In this document: positions 1-12,690 of the stretch, piece by piece | Position numbering within the stretch: the stretch's first letter is position 1 | Layout of the letters: each line of letters opens with the position of its first letter | Source: Theocolax elegans | Taxonomy: Eukaryota; Arthropoda; Insecta; Hymenoptera; Cerocephalidae | DNA length: 64,000 bases | Assembly: GCA_026168455.1 (NCBI GenBank) | Contig: CM047426.1 | Location: 37,263,175 to 37,327,174 of the forward strand | Reading direction: 5' to 3' | Program-made: the position numbers and the translations under genes | Notes under the pieces: generated by a model | What the model was told of the DNA's origin: nothing | The model's input: the letters and a program-made list of their open reading frames with translations, nothing else | Database searches by the model: none

Positions 1-202
1 GTATAAAAGATAATACCCTCCATGCTTTCTTACAAAATTAACGTGTAATAAAAACTCTCGCACACGCACATTCACATGCACGCACACGGAGAAAAAAATT
101 TTTAATAATCACTAGATTTTCTGCGACTCTATACTAAACATTTTATTAAATTCAAGATGACGGGAAAAGTTTATCAATAATTAAGAAGCATACTTATACT
201 CA

Positions 203-879
203 CAAGGGGAGTACATGACCTCCGGGAAACGGATCTCATCCTAACTTTGGTATGTCTTTTATAATATAAAAATATGAAGAAAGCCAAGTTATCTCTTGCC
301 AATGGCCACTTTTACGGAAGTTATTCGACATCCAATAATAATAGCAGTAAAAAATACTTCCGATTCGGTCGCTTATAACTCGGAAACAAATAAAGATAAA
401 CAATCGAACCAAAAACCAGAAGAAAGTTGAGTTCAAGTAGATATGGTTTGAAAAAAAAAAGCTCAAATTGCTTAATTTGAAGCAAAGTTATGAAGAAAAT
501 AAGAAATTGAAGACTATTAGGCCAAAAGAAACAATAAATTTTTCATATTAAATTTTGGCCTAATAGTCTTCAATTTCTTATTTACTTCATAACTTTGCTT
601 CAAATTAAGCAATTTGAGCTTCTCTTTTTCAAACCATATCTACTTGAACTCAACTTTCTTATCTGGTTTTTGGTTCGATTGTTTATCTTTATTTGTTTCC
701 GAGTTATAAGCGACCGAATCGGAAGTATTTTTTACTGCTATTATTATTGGATGTCGAATAACTTCCGTAAAAGTGGCCATTGGCAAGAGATAACTTAGCT
801 TTCTTCATATTTTTATATTATAAAAGACATACCAAAGTTAGGATGAGATCCGTTTCCCGGAGGTCATGTACTTCCCTTG
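203..879. mobile_element. Palindromic foldback element (family D), 677 bp
   Basis: Two arms of roughly 300 bp are inverted copies of each other and run almost to the centre near 520-540. The outer ends match at 17 of 18 positions (CAAGGGGAGTACATGACC at left, with its near-complement ending at 879). The centre holds an inner hairpin around 510-570, where GACTATTAGGCC pairs with GGCCTAATAGTC. The two short open frames inside are mirror translations of the same arm and are not genes. There is no transposase, so this is a MITE/foldback-type non-autonomous element. A clear target duplication could not be assigned. Confidence 0.8.
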
Positions 880-1671
880 TCAGTAAATAGCTTTTTTACG
901 TGCTGAACTTAAATATATATAGTATTGAATAAATATATAGTACTGAATATAAAGTATTATAAATCATGATCTGATTTCTCTTTGTGCTTAAAAAGTCTAT
1001 TTAACGATGACGTGCAATGATGGTTAAAAAAATTGGTGGTTTAAATGCAACGTGAATCGCGGGTTAGCTAGGTTATGTTTACCGGGAATCGCACTTACGC
1101 GCGATATAGCCAAATATGTATGTATACACATATAAAAATAAACTTAGGTTGTTAGGATCTGACCGTTTGTTGGTAATCGTTGTATCTTTTTGTTGATTAG
1201 TCAAAACTCATAGTCAGATGCATAGGCACACTTGCAATACATACGTATACTTACATATATATGATTACTCGTGCATAAGTACGGGTTTTACTCGGTTTTG
1301 CTATTTACTAATAATAATGTACATGATACTAATTCAATACTTTTTCTTAGCTATTTATTTGTTTGTTGATTTTTTCTATTATTTTAAAGTACTAAAGATA
1401 TATTAAATAAAAAACTATAAGGTTATCTTTCGACTGAGTATAAAATATCATTATACTCTGTCACAGTCGATTGGAGACCAAATAATTTTTAAAAGATTAC
1501 GCAACTTTTTAGTACTCGCAGTACAAAATCTTATACCTAATCAGTCAAAAGTGTATCCGATATATTGAATTTAATATAAAATCTATTAACCATTACTAAT
1601 TTTCTAGTAACCATTAATATTTTTTTTCTCCGTGCACACATATTTCTACATTATATATACCTACAGATATA
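880..1671. other. AT-rich intergenic stretch, nothing recognised
   Basis: This stretch is about 790 bp of AT-rich DNA with scattered TATATA runs. The only open frame is a 62-codon frame at 1218-1406 with no recognisable composition. I see no gene or RNA signature. Confidence 0.6.
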
Positions 1672-3017
1672 TGTGGGTGGTTGTCCGTGAAATCGAAGAT
1701 GAAAAAAATTAATATTGTTATAACTATGGGAATATGTTTTAGAGGTATCCAGTAGTTATCCAGAATTTTTTCAGATTTTATCGGGGCCATTAATTTAAGT
1801 TGCAGAGAGTCAAAGTTGACATTATAGCACTTTTTTGCATTATATGCCCATTTTCATGAATTTGTGGCTCCCAGGGAAAGCATTTTTCACTAAAACATAA
1901 ATATGACATTTTTGTAAAATTTTCTGAATTTTTCATTAAAAATACTTTTAAAGTCATAAATGTATGCTGTCACACTCTTGTAAGCCATTTAAACCTTAAA
2001 TAGTGAAAATCAGCAATTCTGCTCCGGACTTTGGTAACCTAATACTGTCTAAAAGATGTCTTTTTATAGTCATAAACTGGCTAAAAATTTCCAGAGTGGG
2101 TCTAAATCGTTAAGTTCACTTATGGTCAAAATATCTGGGAAATTATTATTATTATTATTACAATAACTGAAGATATATATCAACAATTCAGATCTGAGAT
2201 TATAATGATTAATATGATTAATTGACAGTGACAAGTTTATAAAATTCAACAATGTATTGCTGAATAATAATAATAATAATATTGATACTTTTATAGTAAA
2301 CCTTCAAATTAGTGTCATATATAATACTTGTAAGGATTATAAAACTAAAAATCCAGCGTTAGAAATGTTTAATAATTAATTTTTTATAATTGTATAATAA
2401 TTTTTGTATTTTTAGCAGCTTACAGAAGATTAGATTGATAGTGAAAAAAGGAGATGCTTTTCTACCACTCCAAGGTAACGGCATAAATTTTTTTAGATTC
2501 ATCATTATAAGGCAACAAATATACATTTCTATTGATATTTCGGGCACTTTTCCCAGATATTTTGACCATAAGTGATCTTAATGATATATACCCACTCTGG
2601 AAATTTTTAGGTAGTTTCTGACTATAAAAAGAATCTTTTAGACAGTATTAGGTTACCAGAGTCCGGAGCAGAATTGCTGATTTTCACTATTTAAGGTTTA
2701 AATGGCTTACAAGAGTGTGACAGCATACATTTATGACATTAAAAGTATTTTTAATGAAAAGATTAGAACATTTTATAAAAAAAGTCACATTTATGTTTTT
2801 AGTGAAAAATGCTTCCCCTGCGAGCCACAAATTCATGAAAATGGGCATATAATGCAAAAAAGTGCTATAATGTCAACTTTGACTCTCTGCAACTTAAATT
2901 AATGGCCCCGATAAAATCTGAAAAAATTCTGGATAACTACTGGATACCTCTTAAACATATTCCCATAGTTATAACAATATTAATGTTGTTCATCTTCGAT
3001 TTCACGGAGAACAACCC
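1672..3017. mobile_element. Palindromic foldback element (family C), copy 1
   Basis: The left arm starts near GTGGGTGGTTGTCCGTGAAA and the right arm ends with its near-complement at about 3017. Arms of about 430-450 bp flank a central AT-rich part (about 2120-2580) with TAA-type microsatellite. Both ends sit in TATATA-rich DNA. The same family recurs at 44976-46197 and, interrupted by a Gypsy element, at 51906-59265. It is non-coding: the 66-codon frame at 2702-2902 recurs in the other copies only because the DNA repeats. Confidence 0.8.
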
Positions 3018-3097
3018 ATACATATATATAGAACCCTGAAATCTTAGACACGACAGCGGCGAAATATTTATATAATATATACAAATATATATATATA

Positions 3098-3135
3098 CTA
3101 GGGGGGCTTCGCCACCCTGCGCGCTTCGCGCGCCA
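3098..3135 (-). other. Helitron-like 3' terminus: GC hairpins and CTAG end
   Basis: On the minus strand a GC-rich hairpin (GGCGCGCGAAGCGCGC) is followed by GGGTGGCGAAGCCCCCC and then CTAG, directly abutting T of a TATATA tract. A 3' hairpin followed by CTRR next to T is the hallmark of Helitron 3' ends. The final CCCCCCTAG|TATATATA is shared with the + strand end at 25593-25596. The interior (3140 onward on the + strand) is AT-rich with no Rep/helicase frame, so at most this is a non-autonomous or terminal fragment. Confidence 0.4.
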
Positions 3136-3431
3136 ACCCCCTATTTTTAATTCGAAAAAGGTTTTTCGTAATTAATTTATTTAAAATAATGTTTTAAATT
3201 GTATTATTTTTTCACTACCATGGACACCTTAAAAATTAAACAGATTCACACAACACCTTGAAGGTATTGCTATAGTTATTATAATTTATAAATAAAAGTT
3301 TAGCAAAATTTAGAGTAATGAAATCAGAATAAAAATAATAAAAAAAATAGAGACATATTAAATGTTAACTGTAAATTTTAAACTATATGAATTCTTATAA
3401 AGCTTAAATTTATATTTTAATAATTATAAAT

Positions 3432-6400
3432 GATAATGAAAAATTAACCTACCAAAAATAGTAAAGTACATATACTTACTAAATTGTAGTATTTTAGTTA
3501 ACAACTTATTAAAATTTTGGATTATTTGAAACGGTTATAAATAGAACTTCACCTCCTAAAATTAATTTATTTAATGACGAACGATCATCGCCAAAAGTTC
3601 TATGTCATTAATATTTTGTACTTTTAGAGTAATAAAACTTTCTTCTTAATTAAATTAATTTTTGTATTAATTTTAAAGAATTATTTATAAAATTTTAGCG
3701 CTATATAAATAAAAACCTGTTTCTTCCATTTCTCTCGTGATTCGTAATTTGCACCCTCTTTCAAAATTTGCATTTTAATCCATAATTATATCCAATTTAT
3801 TTTTACTATGCAGAGCCCAAATATTTATTTTGATTATTATAAACAAATTCATTTCTTAAATATCCTTCTGTTTCTAATAAATACATACTTGTTTATTTAA
3901 AATATTGTGTTATATAAATATAAATTATCTACACGCTTATATATCCATACAATTTTGAAATATTAATTTAAAAAATATTTAAATTAAATGCTCCTAAATT
4001 AATAGTTTTTGAAAATCTATTCAAATGTAATTCGTATTTTATATTGCCACTGTTAAAATTTGAATTTTCTTTGCCTATACTGTTTATAATAGAATTATCT
4101 TAAAAATGCAATAATTAATATATTTAATTATTAACCCATTGTATATATCATATGGATATTTGGAAAAGTGTATGTTATACTTGATTAATATTTATTTCAT
4201 CTTCAAACAATTTTGCAGTTGTATTTAAAGCATTACATTGAATTTTAGATCCGTTTTTATTTTATGAGTTTTATCAAGAATGAGTAAACAAATACACATT
4301 CTTTCAAGTTATGTTCACAACTTTTTTTTTGCGCACGGAAAAAATACATATATTATGTATTCTTGAAAAAACAATTTTAAAATATATATATATATATATA
4401 TTATATAAATATTCCGCCGCACGCACACACACCCACATACATACATATATATATATATATACATATATATGGGCTATTTCACGTCAAGTGGTACGATGAA
4501 AATTTGAAATCACTCCAAAATTTGAGAACAGGCTGGAAACATCTTCCAGAACATACAAAAAAAATTTAAGTGTTAAAAATAATTTGCTTAAGAGTTATTC
4601 GACCATGAAAAGTGGAAATTTTTCAATTTTATAGAAAAACTTCTAATTTTAAAGCCATTTATCTCAAAATATGTTGATTTTTTTGAAAAAACATTACAAA
4701 CAACTTTTGTTTAAATTAATCTTTAGAACTTATCTACCATGGTTACATTTCTTAATTTTGAAATCTCGAAGAGATAGAACACCCGGACATATTGAATATC
4801 AAAAAAAGGCTACCACACCATAATCGATTTTAATCTAACACCTCTCAAAAGTTCACATTTTTCGCGAGCTTTCGAATGGCTTGGGTTAGCTTATCGGCCA
4901 AGACCGCTGTTGTAAGTTATGCCTCATAAACCTCATAAAATCACTAATTTTCACGTATTTTAGGACATAACTTACACCAAAGGTGTAATATATATAATAT
5001 ATATATATGTGGTAATGAACAATTAACTTACCAAAAATAGTAAAGTGCATATACTTAATTGTAGTATTTAGTAAAAACCTATTAAAATTTTAGATTACTT
5101 TAAACGGATCTAAATAGAACTTTACCTCCTAAAATTAATTTATTTAAGTCATCGCCAAGAGTTCTATATGTCATTAATATTTTGTACTTTTAAAGTAATA
5201 AAACTTTCTTCTTAATTAAATTAATTTTGTATTAGTTTTAAAGAATTATTTATAACATTTTAGCGGTATATAAATAAAAACCTGTTTCTTCCAATTCTCC
5301 CGTAATTCATAATTTGCACCCTCTTTCAAAATTTGCGTTTTAATCCATAATTATATCCAATTTATTTTTCCCTTTAGTTACAGAGCCCATATATTTATTT
5401 TAATTATTATAAACAAAGGCATTCCTTAAATAACCTTTTGTTTCTAATAAATACATACTTGTTTATTTAAGATATTGTTTTATATAAATATACGTAATCT
5501 ACACACTTATATATCCATACAATTTTGAAATATAATTTAAAAAATATTTAAATTAAATGCTCCTAAATTAATAGTTTTTGAAAATCTATTCAAATGTAAT
5601 TCGTATTTTATATTGCCACTGTTAAAATTTGAATTTTCTTTTGCCTATACTGTTTATAATAGAATTATCTTAAAAATGCAATAATTAATATATTTAATTA
5701 TTAACCCATTGTATATATCATATGGATATTTGGAAAAGTGTATGTTATACTTGATTAATATTTATTTCATCTTCAAACAATTTTGCAGTTGTATTTAAAG
5801 CATTACATTGAATTTTAGATCCGTTTTTATTTTATGAGTTTTATCAAGAATGAGTAAACAAATACACATTCTTTCAAGTTATGTTCACAAACTTTTTTTT
5901 TGCGCACGGAAAAAATACATATATTATGTATTCTTGAAAAAACAATTTTAAAATATATATATATATATATTATAAATATTCCGCCGCATGCACACACACC
6001 CACATACATACATATATATATATATATACATATATATGGGCTATTTCACGTCAAGTGGTACGATGAAAATTTGAAATCACTCCAAAATTTGAGAACAGGC
6101 TGGAAACATCTTCCAGAACATACAAAAAAATTTAAGTGTTAAAAATAATTTGCTTAAGAGTTATTCGACCATGAAAAGTGGAAATTTTTCAATTTTATAG
6201 AAAAACTTCTAATTTTAAAGCCATTTATCTCAAAATATGTTGATTTTTTTTGAAAAAACATTACAAACAACTTTTGTTTAAATTAATCTTTAGAACTTAT
6301 CTACCATGGTTACATTTCTTAATTTTGAAATCTCGAAGAGATAGAACACCCGGACATATTGAATATCAAAAAAGGCTACCACACCATAATCGATTTTAAT

Positions 6401-7505
6401 CTAACACCTCTCAAAAGTTCACATTTTTCGCGAGCTTTCGAATGGCTTGGGTTAGCTTATCGGCCAAGACCGCTGTTGTAAGTTATGCCTCATAAACCTC
6501 ATAAAATCACTAATTTTCACGTATTTTAGGACATAACTTACACCAAAGGTGTAATATATATAATATATATATATGTGGTAATGAACAATTAACTTACCAA
6601 AAATAGTAAAGTGCATATACTTAATTGTAGTATTTAGTAAAAACCTATTAAAATTTTAGATTACTTTAAACGGATCTAAATAGAACTTTACCTCCTAAAA
6701 TTAATTTATTTAAGTCATCGCCAAGAGTTCTATATGTCATTAATATTTTGTACTTTTAAAGTAATAAAACTTTCTTCTTAATTAAATTAATTTTTGTATT
6801 AGTTTTAAAGAATTATTTATAACATTTTAGCGGTATATAAATAAAAACCTGTTTCTTCCAATTCTCCCGTAATTCATAATTTGCACCCTCTTTCAAAATT
6901 TGCGTTTTAATCCATAATTATATCCAATTTATTTTTCCCTTTAGTTACAGAGCCCATATATTTATTTTAATTATTATAAACAAAGGCATTCCTTAAATAA
7001 CCTTTTGTTTCTAATAAATACATACTTGTTTATTTAAGATATTGTTTTATATAAATATACGTAATCTACTTACTTATATATCCAAACAATTTTTAAATTT
7101 GATTTGAATAATATTTAAATTAAAAACTACTAAAATAATAATTTTCGAAAAACTTTTGAAATGTAATTCGTATTTTATATTGCCACTGTTAAAATTTGAA
7201 TTTTCTTTTGCCATTACTGTTTATAATAGAATTATCTTAAAAATGCAATAATTAATGTATTTAATTTTTAATTTATTGTATATTTCACATATAGATATTT
7301 GGAAAAGTGTATGTTATACTTGATTAATATTTATTTTATCTTCGTAAAATTGTGGATATTTTTAAAAACATTACATTAAATTTTAGGTCCGTTTTTATTT
7401 TATGAGTTTTATCAGGAATAAGTAAACTAATACACATTCTTTCAAGTTATATTCACTACTTTTTTTTGCGCACGGAAAAAATACATATATATTATCTATT
7501 CTTGA
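3432..7505 (+). repeat. 1.57-kb composite unit in tandem, about 2.6 copies
   Basis: Landmarks recur about 1566-1570 bp apart: GGGCTATTTCACGTCAAGTG at 4471 and 6038, AAAGGTGTAATATATATAAT near 4980 and 6546, GGTAATGAACAATTAACT near 5011 and 6577. Each unit is about 1 kb of AT-rich DNA, a TA/CA microsatellite and then the left half (about 520 bp) of a family-A foldback element. The 5011-6576 and 6577-7070 segments are almost identical, so that duplication is young. The first unit (from about 3432) is diverged until about 3940. Inverted copies lie at 34165-35735 and, partly, 32290-33238. There is no gene. Confidence 0.8.
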
Positions 7506-7555
7506 AAAAACAAATAACACGTACACACACACACGCACACACATACACACACACA
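7506..7555. repeat. CA microsatellite
   Basis: Interrupted (CA)n joins the AT-rich unit to a truncated family-B foldback element. The same junction occurs inverted at 32250-32290. Confidence 0.85.
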
Positions 7556-8284
7556 CACTTCTGGGTTAGATTTTCTAATTTCAATGTAAATGTTAGATAA
7601 AATACATGCCAATATTCAACTTAAAAAAAGTGTAAGTGCGCTACAATTGATTTTTTATCCAAAAGTTTGAAAGAAAGCTTGGAGCAATACCTTTCAAATA
7701 GTCTGTAGCATTTTTATGGCCTTCAGTTCTGTAAAAAGTTATGATAATTTAAAGAAAGAGAAAAAATTCACAAAAATCCACATGATAATTCCCATTTAAA
7801 TTTTAAAAAAAATTTCGTGTTTTTTAAATTATCATAACTTTTTACAGAACTGAAGGCCATAAAAATGCTACAGACTATTTGAAAGGTATTGCTCCAAGCT
7901 TTCTTTTAGACTTTTGGATAAAAAAATCAATTGTGGCGGCCTTGCACTTTTTTCAAGTTGAATATTGACATGTAGCTTATATAACATTCACTTTGAAATT
8001 ATAAATTCTAACCCAGAAGAATAATTCCAGACACAATTAGCAACGAATGTTATACATATAATGTTCTATAGTAAAAATTGATAGATTTTGAGTTAAATAG
8101 TGGTAAACCCAGCTGGTGTTGAAACAAACTAGAAAAAATTCAGTTTTTGAGGTTAGAATAACTTTTGTGCAAATAGATTCCAGTATCTAAAAATTTTTTT
8201 CTTTATTCTGAAAAACATTTGGAATGTGTACCCAAAATTTTATTCATTTTAAAATTTTGATCGGACCACTTCACGTGTATACCC
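7556..8284. mobile_element. Family-B foldback element, left end missing
   Basis: An imperfect palindrome at 7556-8030 (CTTCTGGGTTAGATTTTCTA and its complement near 8010) is followed by the right-hand tail of family B, ending in GATCGGACCACTTCACGTG near 8280. Compared with the complete copy at 35758-36757, the outer left about 260 bp is absent and a CA microsatellite takes its place. Confidence 0.75.
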
Positions 8285-9071
8285 CATATATATATATATA
8301 TGTATCTATGTATGTACTATGGACTCTGGAATCATATATATATATACATATATATATGTATGCCCATATAAGGGGAGTGAAAAATTTTTATACACAGCGG
8401 CATATATTAGAACCCTGAAATCTTATACCGAACGGCGGCAAACTATTTATATCGCCTTAAAAATTAAACAGTTTCACACAACACCTTGGAGGTATTGCTA
8501 TAGTGCTTTGGTTTTATACCAAAAATTTAATTTTTTTTTTAATACGATTATAATTTATAAATAAAAGTTTTTACCAAACTTTAGTGTAATGAAATCAGAA
8601 TAAAAATAATAAAAATAATAGAGACATATTAAATGTTAACTGTAAATTTTAAACTATATGAATTCTTATAAAGCTTAAATTTTATTTTAATAATTATAAA
8701 TGTTAATAAAAAATTAACTTACCAAAAATAGTAAAGTGCATATACTTAATTGTAGTATTTAGTAAAAACTTATTAAAATTTTGGAGTATTTTAAACGGAT
8801 CTAAATAAAACTTTACCTCCTAAAATAAATTTATTCAATGACGAAGGATCATCGCTAAAAGTTCTATGTCATTAATATTTTGTACTTTAAGAGTAATAAA
8901 ACTTTCTTCTTAAATAAATAAATTGTTGTATTAATTTTGTCACTGCCAAATTTTGAATTTTCTTTTGCCATTACTATTTATAATAGAATTATCTTAAAAA
9001 TGCAATAATTAATGTATTTAATTTTTAACCCATTGTATATATCACGTATGGGTATTTGGAAAAGTGTATGT
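8285..9071. other. AT-rich repeat-derived DNA without genes
   Basis: This is TA microsatellite, then a short recurrent motif (GAACCCTGAAATCTTA followed by a GGCGGC tract and TATTTATAT, near 8411-8455), then AT-rich DNA similar to the 3240-3700 part of the tandem unit. The motif also occurs near 3031, 25620, 25795, 25905 and 46280. No coding signal is visible. Confidence 0.6.
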
Positions 9072-9084
9072 TCACACACACACA

Positions 9085-9151
<67 letters not shown>

Positions 9152-9395
9152 GCGCACACGCACACGCACACGCACACGCACGCGCAAGCACACACACGCA
9201 AGCACACACACAAACACACACACACACACATACACACACACACACATGCACACACACACACTCATATATATATGACATATATATATAACATATATAACAT
9301 ATATACAACATATATATGACATATATATAACATATATATATAACATATATATATAACATATATATGACATATATATATAAAACATATATATATAT
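9072..9395. repeat. Long CA microsatellite followed by TATATGACATATA repeats
   Basis: Near-pure (CA)n with CGCACA and AAGCACA variants runs to about 9262, followed by alternating ATATATAACAT/ATATATGACAT repeats. Long open frames here are microsatellite translations (His-Thr or Cys-Val repeats) and not genes. The 76 bp before it (9000-9075) recur inverted at 31977-32060, where a non-LTR element has inserted in the matching GT tract. Confidence 0.95.
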
Positions 9396-9487
9396 AATAT
9401 AAATTTGTTCTATTCGTCCACGCAGTTGGTTCAAAAGGAGGCGTTTTTATCGATTTTTAGTGAACTAACCATTTAATTTATTTAATT

Positions 9488-9530
9488 GGCGACGTTTCGA
9501 TGGAAGTCCTCCATCCTCATCAGGCTATAC
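9488..9530 (-). ncRNA. Hammerhead ribozyme-like motif of a Penelope-like element
   Basis: The minus strand reads CTGATGA, then a stem GATGGA / TCCATC closed by a 5-nt loop, then GAAACGTC. This is the order of the hammerhead core: CUGAUGA, stem II, GAAA, stem III, cleavage triplet GUC. Stem III here is only the self-complementary ACGU, which suggests the dimeric minimal hammerhead form described in Penelope-like elements and newt satellite 2. Two pairs of stem I are visible (GC after the cleavage site with GC before CUGAUGA). One oddity is an extra unpaired G after CUGAUGA where the usual G10.1-C11.1 pair would sit, so activity may be weakened. Confidence 0.65.
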
Positions 9531-9800
9531 CTTTATTTAAACAATCATTTGTTACACCAGCATTTTACAATTTTGCATATATATATATCTAAATATAATT
9601 ACTCACTATTTGGTCAAATTAATGCACATATGTGGCTTTTCTCATAATTTCCATAGTATCTCTAATGTGTCGCTCTATAATCAAAAGCAAAAGCAAGCAG
9701 CAAAACATCAGTGTTAAAATTTGCACAAAGATTGAGGTTATGTAACTTATTTTACCTTTCTTCTCTGAATCGTACTTATATAACATCATATAATTTATTT

Positions 9801-9833
<33 letters not shown>

Positions 9834-10480
9834 ATAGAACACACAACACCAATTAAGCAAAAAGCAGTCAATATCAATAAAATTTATCAGAAAACAAAAT
9901 TTGCTAGTCATTATCACAGATAGTTGGTAAAGCTATAATTCAAATTTTTGCGACCCGTCATTATACACTTGTAGTGTGTGTCAATTTGACCGTATTCATG
10001 ACATAGACGTGTAGCAAAAATTTGAATATTAATAAATCCTATACGAAATGTAATATCATTAATTAACATCAAACTTAAGTCAATAATATTAAAAAAAATT
10101 CTTTTATAAATACCACTAAAAAAATAATTAATGAACACGTAACCATATAAATATTATTATTTGTACTTTAATATTTCTATAATTTAAAGTTATATTAACA
10201 TTGATTCATTCATTATTGTCAATTACTGTTAAAAATTTTTTTCTTAAAAATTAATAATAATTCAGTCTATATTTATTGCACTTTGTTAAAATATATTTAC
10301 CATTTACAAATTAAAAATTAAATTTTGATTTTTTCCCAATTTTAAATTTATGCGCGTATTAATCAGTAATCGATTACAGCGCTGATTATAATACTTGTAA
10401 TTAAATTTGAACTAATTGATCTACCATCTGTAGATAACTAGCATTATTTTTGAATTACGTTCAAGAAAGAAAGGAAATTA

Positions 10481-11720
10481 TTACAATTTGGACCGTAATT
10501 TGAGCTGATTAACAATGTTATTGTAAAATTGGCTAAGATTTTTTGTATCATCTTTTACGTTAATGGCATTCTTCTCTAATTTAATATGGGTCATCTCTGA
10601 TATCAGTCTTTTCCCCCAAATTTTTTCTCTATCTAACACGTCTACATCTTTAAAATTAAATGTATGGTCATATTTTGTTATATGGTCATTTATAACATAT
10701 TGCACACCCGACTTTTTACTATTAGATTCGTGTTCTTTTATTCTACAATTTAATTGCCTTTTTGTCTCTCCTATATATGCTGCGTCACAATCATTACACT
10801 TAATTCTGTATACTACATTTGTTTCACAAAGTTTGTCTAATTTTTCTTTGCCTCTAACAATAACATTACTTAATCCATTACAAATTTTAGGAACAACCCT
10901 AATACCCTTCTGTTTCATAAAACCAGACACATTATTATAAAAATTTGGAACATATGGAACGCTTAAAGTTGCAAAGTATCTATTTTGTTGAATATTATTG
11001 CTATCAGTTCTATATTTTATTTTTTCCATTCTTTTTCTTATATTATGATTAATAAATTTAATTGGGTACTCATTATTAACTAAAAACTCTTTAACTATTT
11101 TTAAGTTGGTGTTATGAAACTTCTGGTTTGACAATAAGATTGCCTTATCTACCAACGTATATATCATAGCTCGTTTTTGTTCAATAGGGTGACTGGATAA
11201 AAAATGTAAAAACCTACCTGAAAATGTTTCTTTCCTATACCAATTCGTGATTATTTTTTTACTATGGTTATTTCTAATTAAAGATAACTCTAAAAAGTTT
11301 ATAGCACCATTTTTTTCTTTTTCATGAGTAAATTGTAATCGTGCGTTATAATTATTGAATACCTCTAATACTTTAGTTATCTTATTTTCAGGAATGCACA
11401 TTATTGTGTCATCTACATATCTGTAGTAAAACACCGGTATAAAATCTAAATTATTTAAGCACTCCTGTTCTAAATCTGTCATTACCAAATCTGCAAAAGT
11501 TGGGCTTATCGGACTACCCATGGGAGAGCCAAAAATTTGTCTATAATATTTTTTATCCCAAGAAAAATACGTATTACGTAGCAAAAATTTTACACCTTCT
11601 AGAAGATCATTTAATGAGATATTGTAAATTTTTCTTATAAGGTGATACCTTTTTTCAATACTCTCAATCACTAAATTTTCGGGTACGTTGGTAAATAAAA
11701 AAAAATTTAGTGATATTCTT
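10481..11720 (-). pseudogene. Penelope-like reverse transcriptase / GIY-YIG endonuclease, N-terminally truncated
   Basis: The open frame is about 410 codons (an ATG at 11743 lies in the flanking minisatellite and is probably not native). It begins inside the RT domain: FLFTNVP is the end of the first palm motif, whose aspartate region is lost. It continues with GSPMGSPISP, the catalytic YVDD (residues 109-112 from the 11743 ATG), a thumb/linker region and a C-terminal GIY-YIG-type endonuclease (VYRIKC near 311, C316 and C319, AYIGETKR at 322-329, R334, H338). RT followed by GIY-YIG is diagnostic of Penelope-like elements. Family proteins are usually far longer (roughly 700-850 residues), so a third or more is missing. 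The remaining frame has no stop, which suggests a fairly recent insertion. Confidence 0.85.
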
Positions 11721-12690
11721 TTTGAATCATATTTATGCCACACTTTATGTATACATAATGGGATTTATGCATGGGTGGATGTGCATGTAAAACGTGAAAC
11801 TTGAGTGTGTGAGGATGAATAGGTGCATGTATGTGTATCTGGAAGTATATGTTGGTGTGTGAGGGTGGATGCGGGTAGGTAGAAGTGAGTATGTATTTGT
11901 TGATGTGGATGTATGCGGGTAAGTGTGGATGGTTGGATATGGGTGTGTGAGCATGTGCATGAGATACAGAGTTCAAATATACCCATCTTTTTGAATCATG
12001 TTTGTGCCATCCGGTATATATATACGTTACGGGATTTCTATATACAGGGGATAAAGGACCCGAATTGCAGGCGACTACACATTTGAATTCTAAATGTTAA
12101 AATTAGCATGTGCGTGTGGGTGGATATGCATGTGAAACGTGAAATGCGAGTGCATGACTATCGGTGGGTAGTGGCGAGTGTGGGTGGTGGGTGTGTGTGG
12201 AAAGGTGTGGATGGTTGGATATGGGTGTGTGAGATGCAGCATTATTCAAAAATACCCGCTATAGACAAAATTTGCATATAAAGGGTGATCATTTTGAATC
12301 ATGTGTTTGTTACCCTGGATGTATACTTTCTAGGATTTATATATACAGCGGATGACTGACCCGAATTGCAGGCAATTTCAGATTTAAAATCTAAATTTTG
12401 ACACGTGCGTAGGTGGATGTGAATGTGAAACGTGAAACTTGAGTGCATGAGGATGGATAGGTATATGTGTGTGGATTTGGAAGTGGATGCAGGTATGTGA
12501 GGGTGGGTGCAGGTAGGTGTAAGTGTGTGTATGGGTTGATGTGGATGTGCGAGGATAGGCGTGAAGGGTTGGATGTGGGCGTGTGTGGGTAGATGTTAGT
12601 GTGGGTGGGTAGATGGGGACGAGTATAGGTAGATGTTTGGGTGTGAGAGTTGGTGTGGGTGAGTGAATGTGGATATGTCAGCATATGTGC
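11721..12690. repeat. About 270-300 bp tandem repeat with GTGGATG minisatellite core, 3 copies
   Basis: Blocks starting TTTTTGAATCAT occur near 11720, 11990 and 12292. Each contains a segment like GAAACGTGAAACTTGAGTG followed by a run of GTGTGTGGATG/GTGGGTAGG variants. The His/Pro/Thr-rich frames on the minus strand are translations of this minisatellite. The first block truncates the Penelope-like element. Confidence 0.8.

Larger units (their letters stand above)
9400..11720 (-). mobile_element. Penelope-like retroelement, 5'-truncated
   Basis: The element reads on the minus strand: a minisatellite junction at about 11720, an RT plus GIY-YIG open frame (stop at 10481), about 950 nt of AT-rich 3' region and a hammerhead-like motif at 9488-9530. 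The terminal motif GGCGACGTTTCGA near CTCATCAGG on the + strand is a familiar landmark of Penelope-like elements. The N-terminal part of the protein and the 5' pseudo-LTR are missing. The exact 3' boundary near 9400 is uncertain. Confidence 0.8.

Noticed and set aside
595..798. Two mirrored small membrane-protein-like frames (236-466 and 595-798)
   Set aside because: They are the two arms of a palindromic element translated on opposite strands.
9012..9434. Several overlapping open frames of His-Thr and Cys-Val repeats
   Set aside because: They translate the CA microsatellite and TA repeats in all frames and have no independent coding signal.
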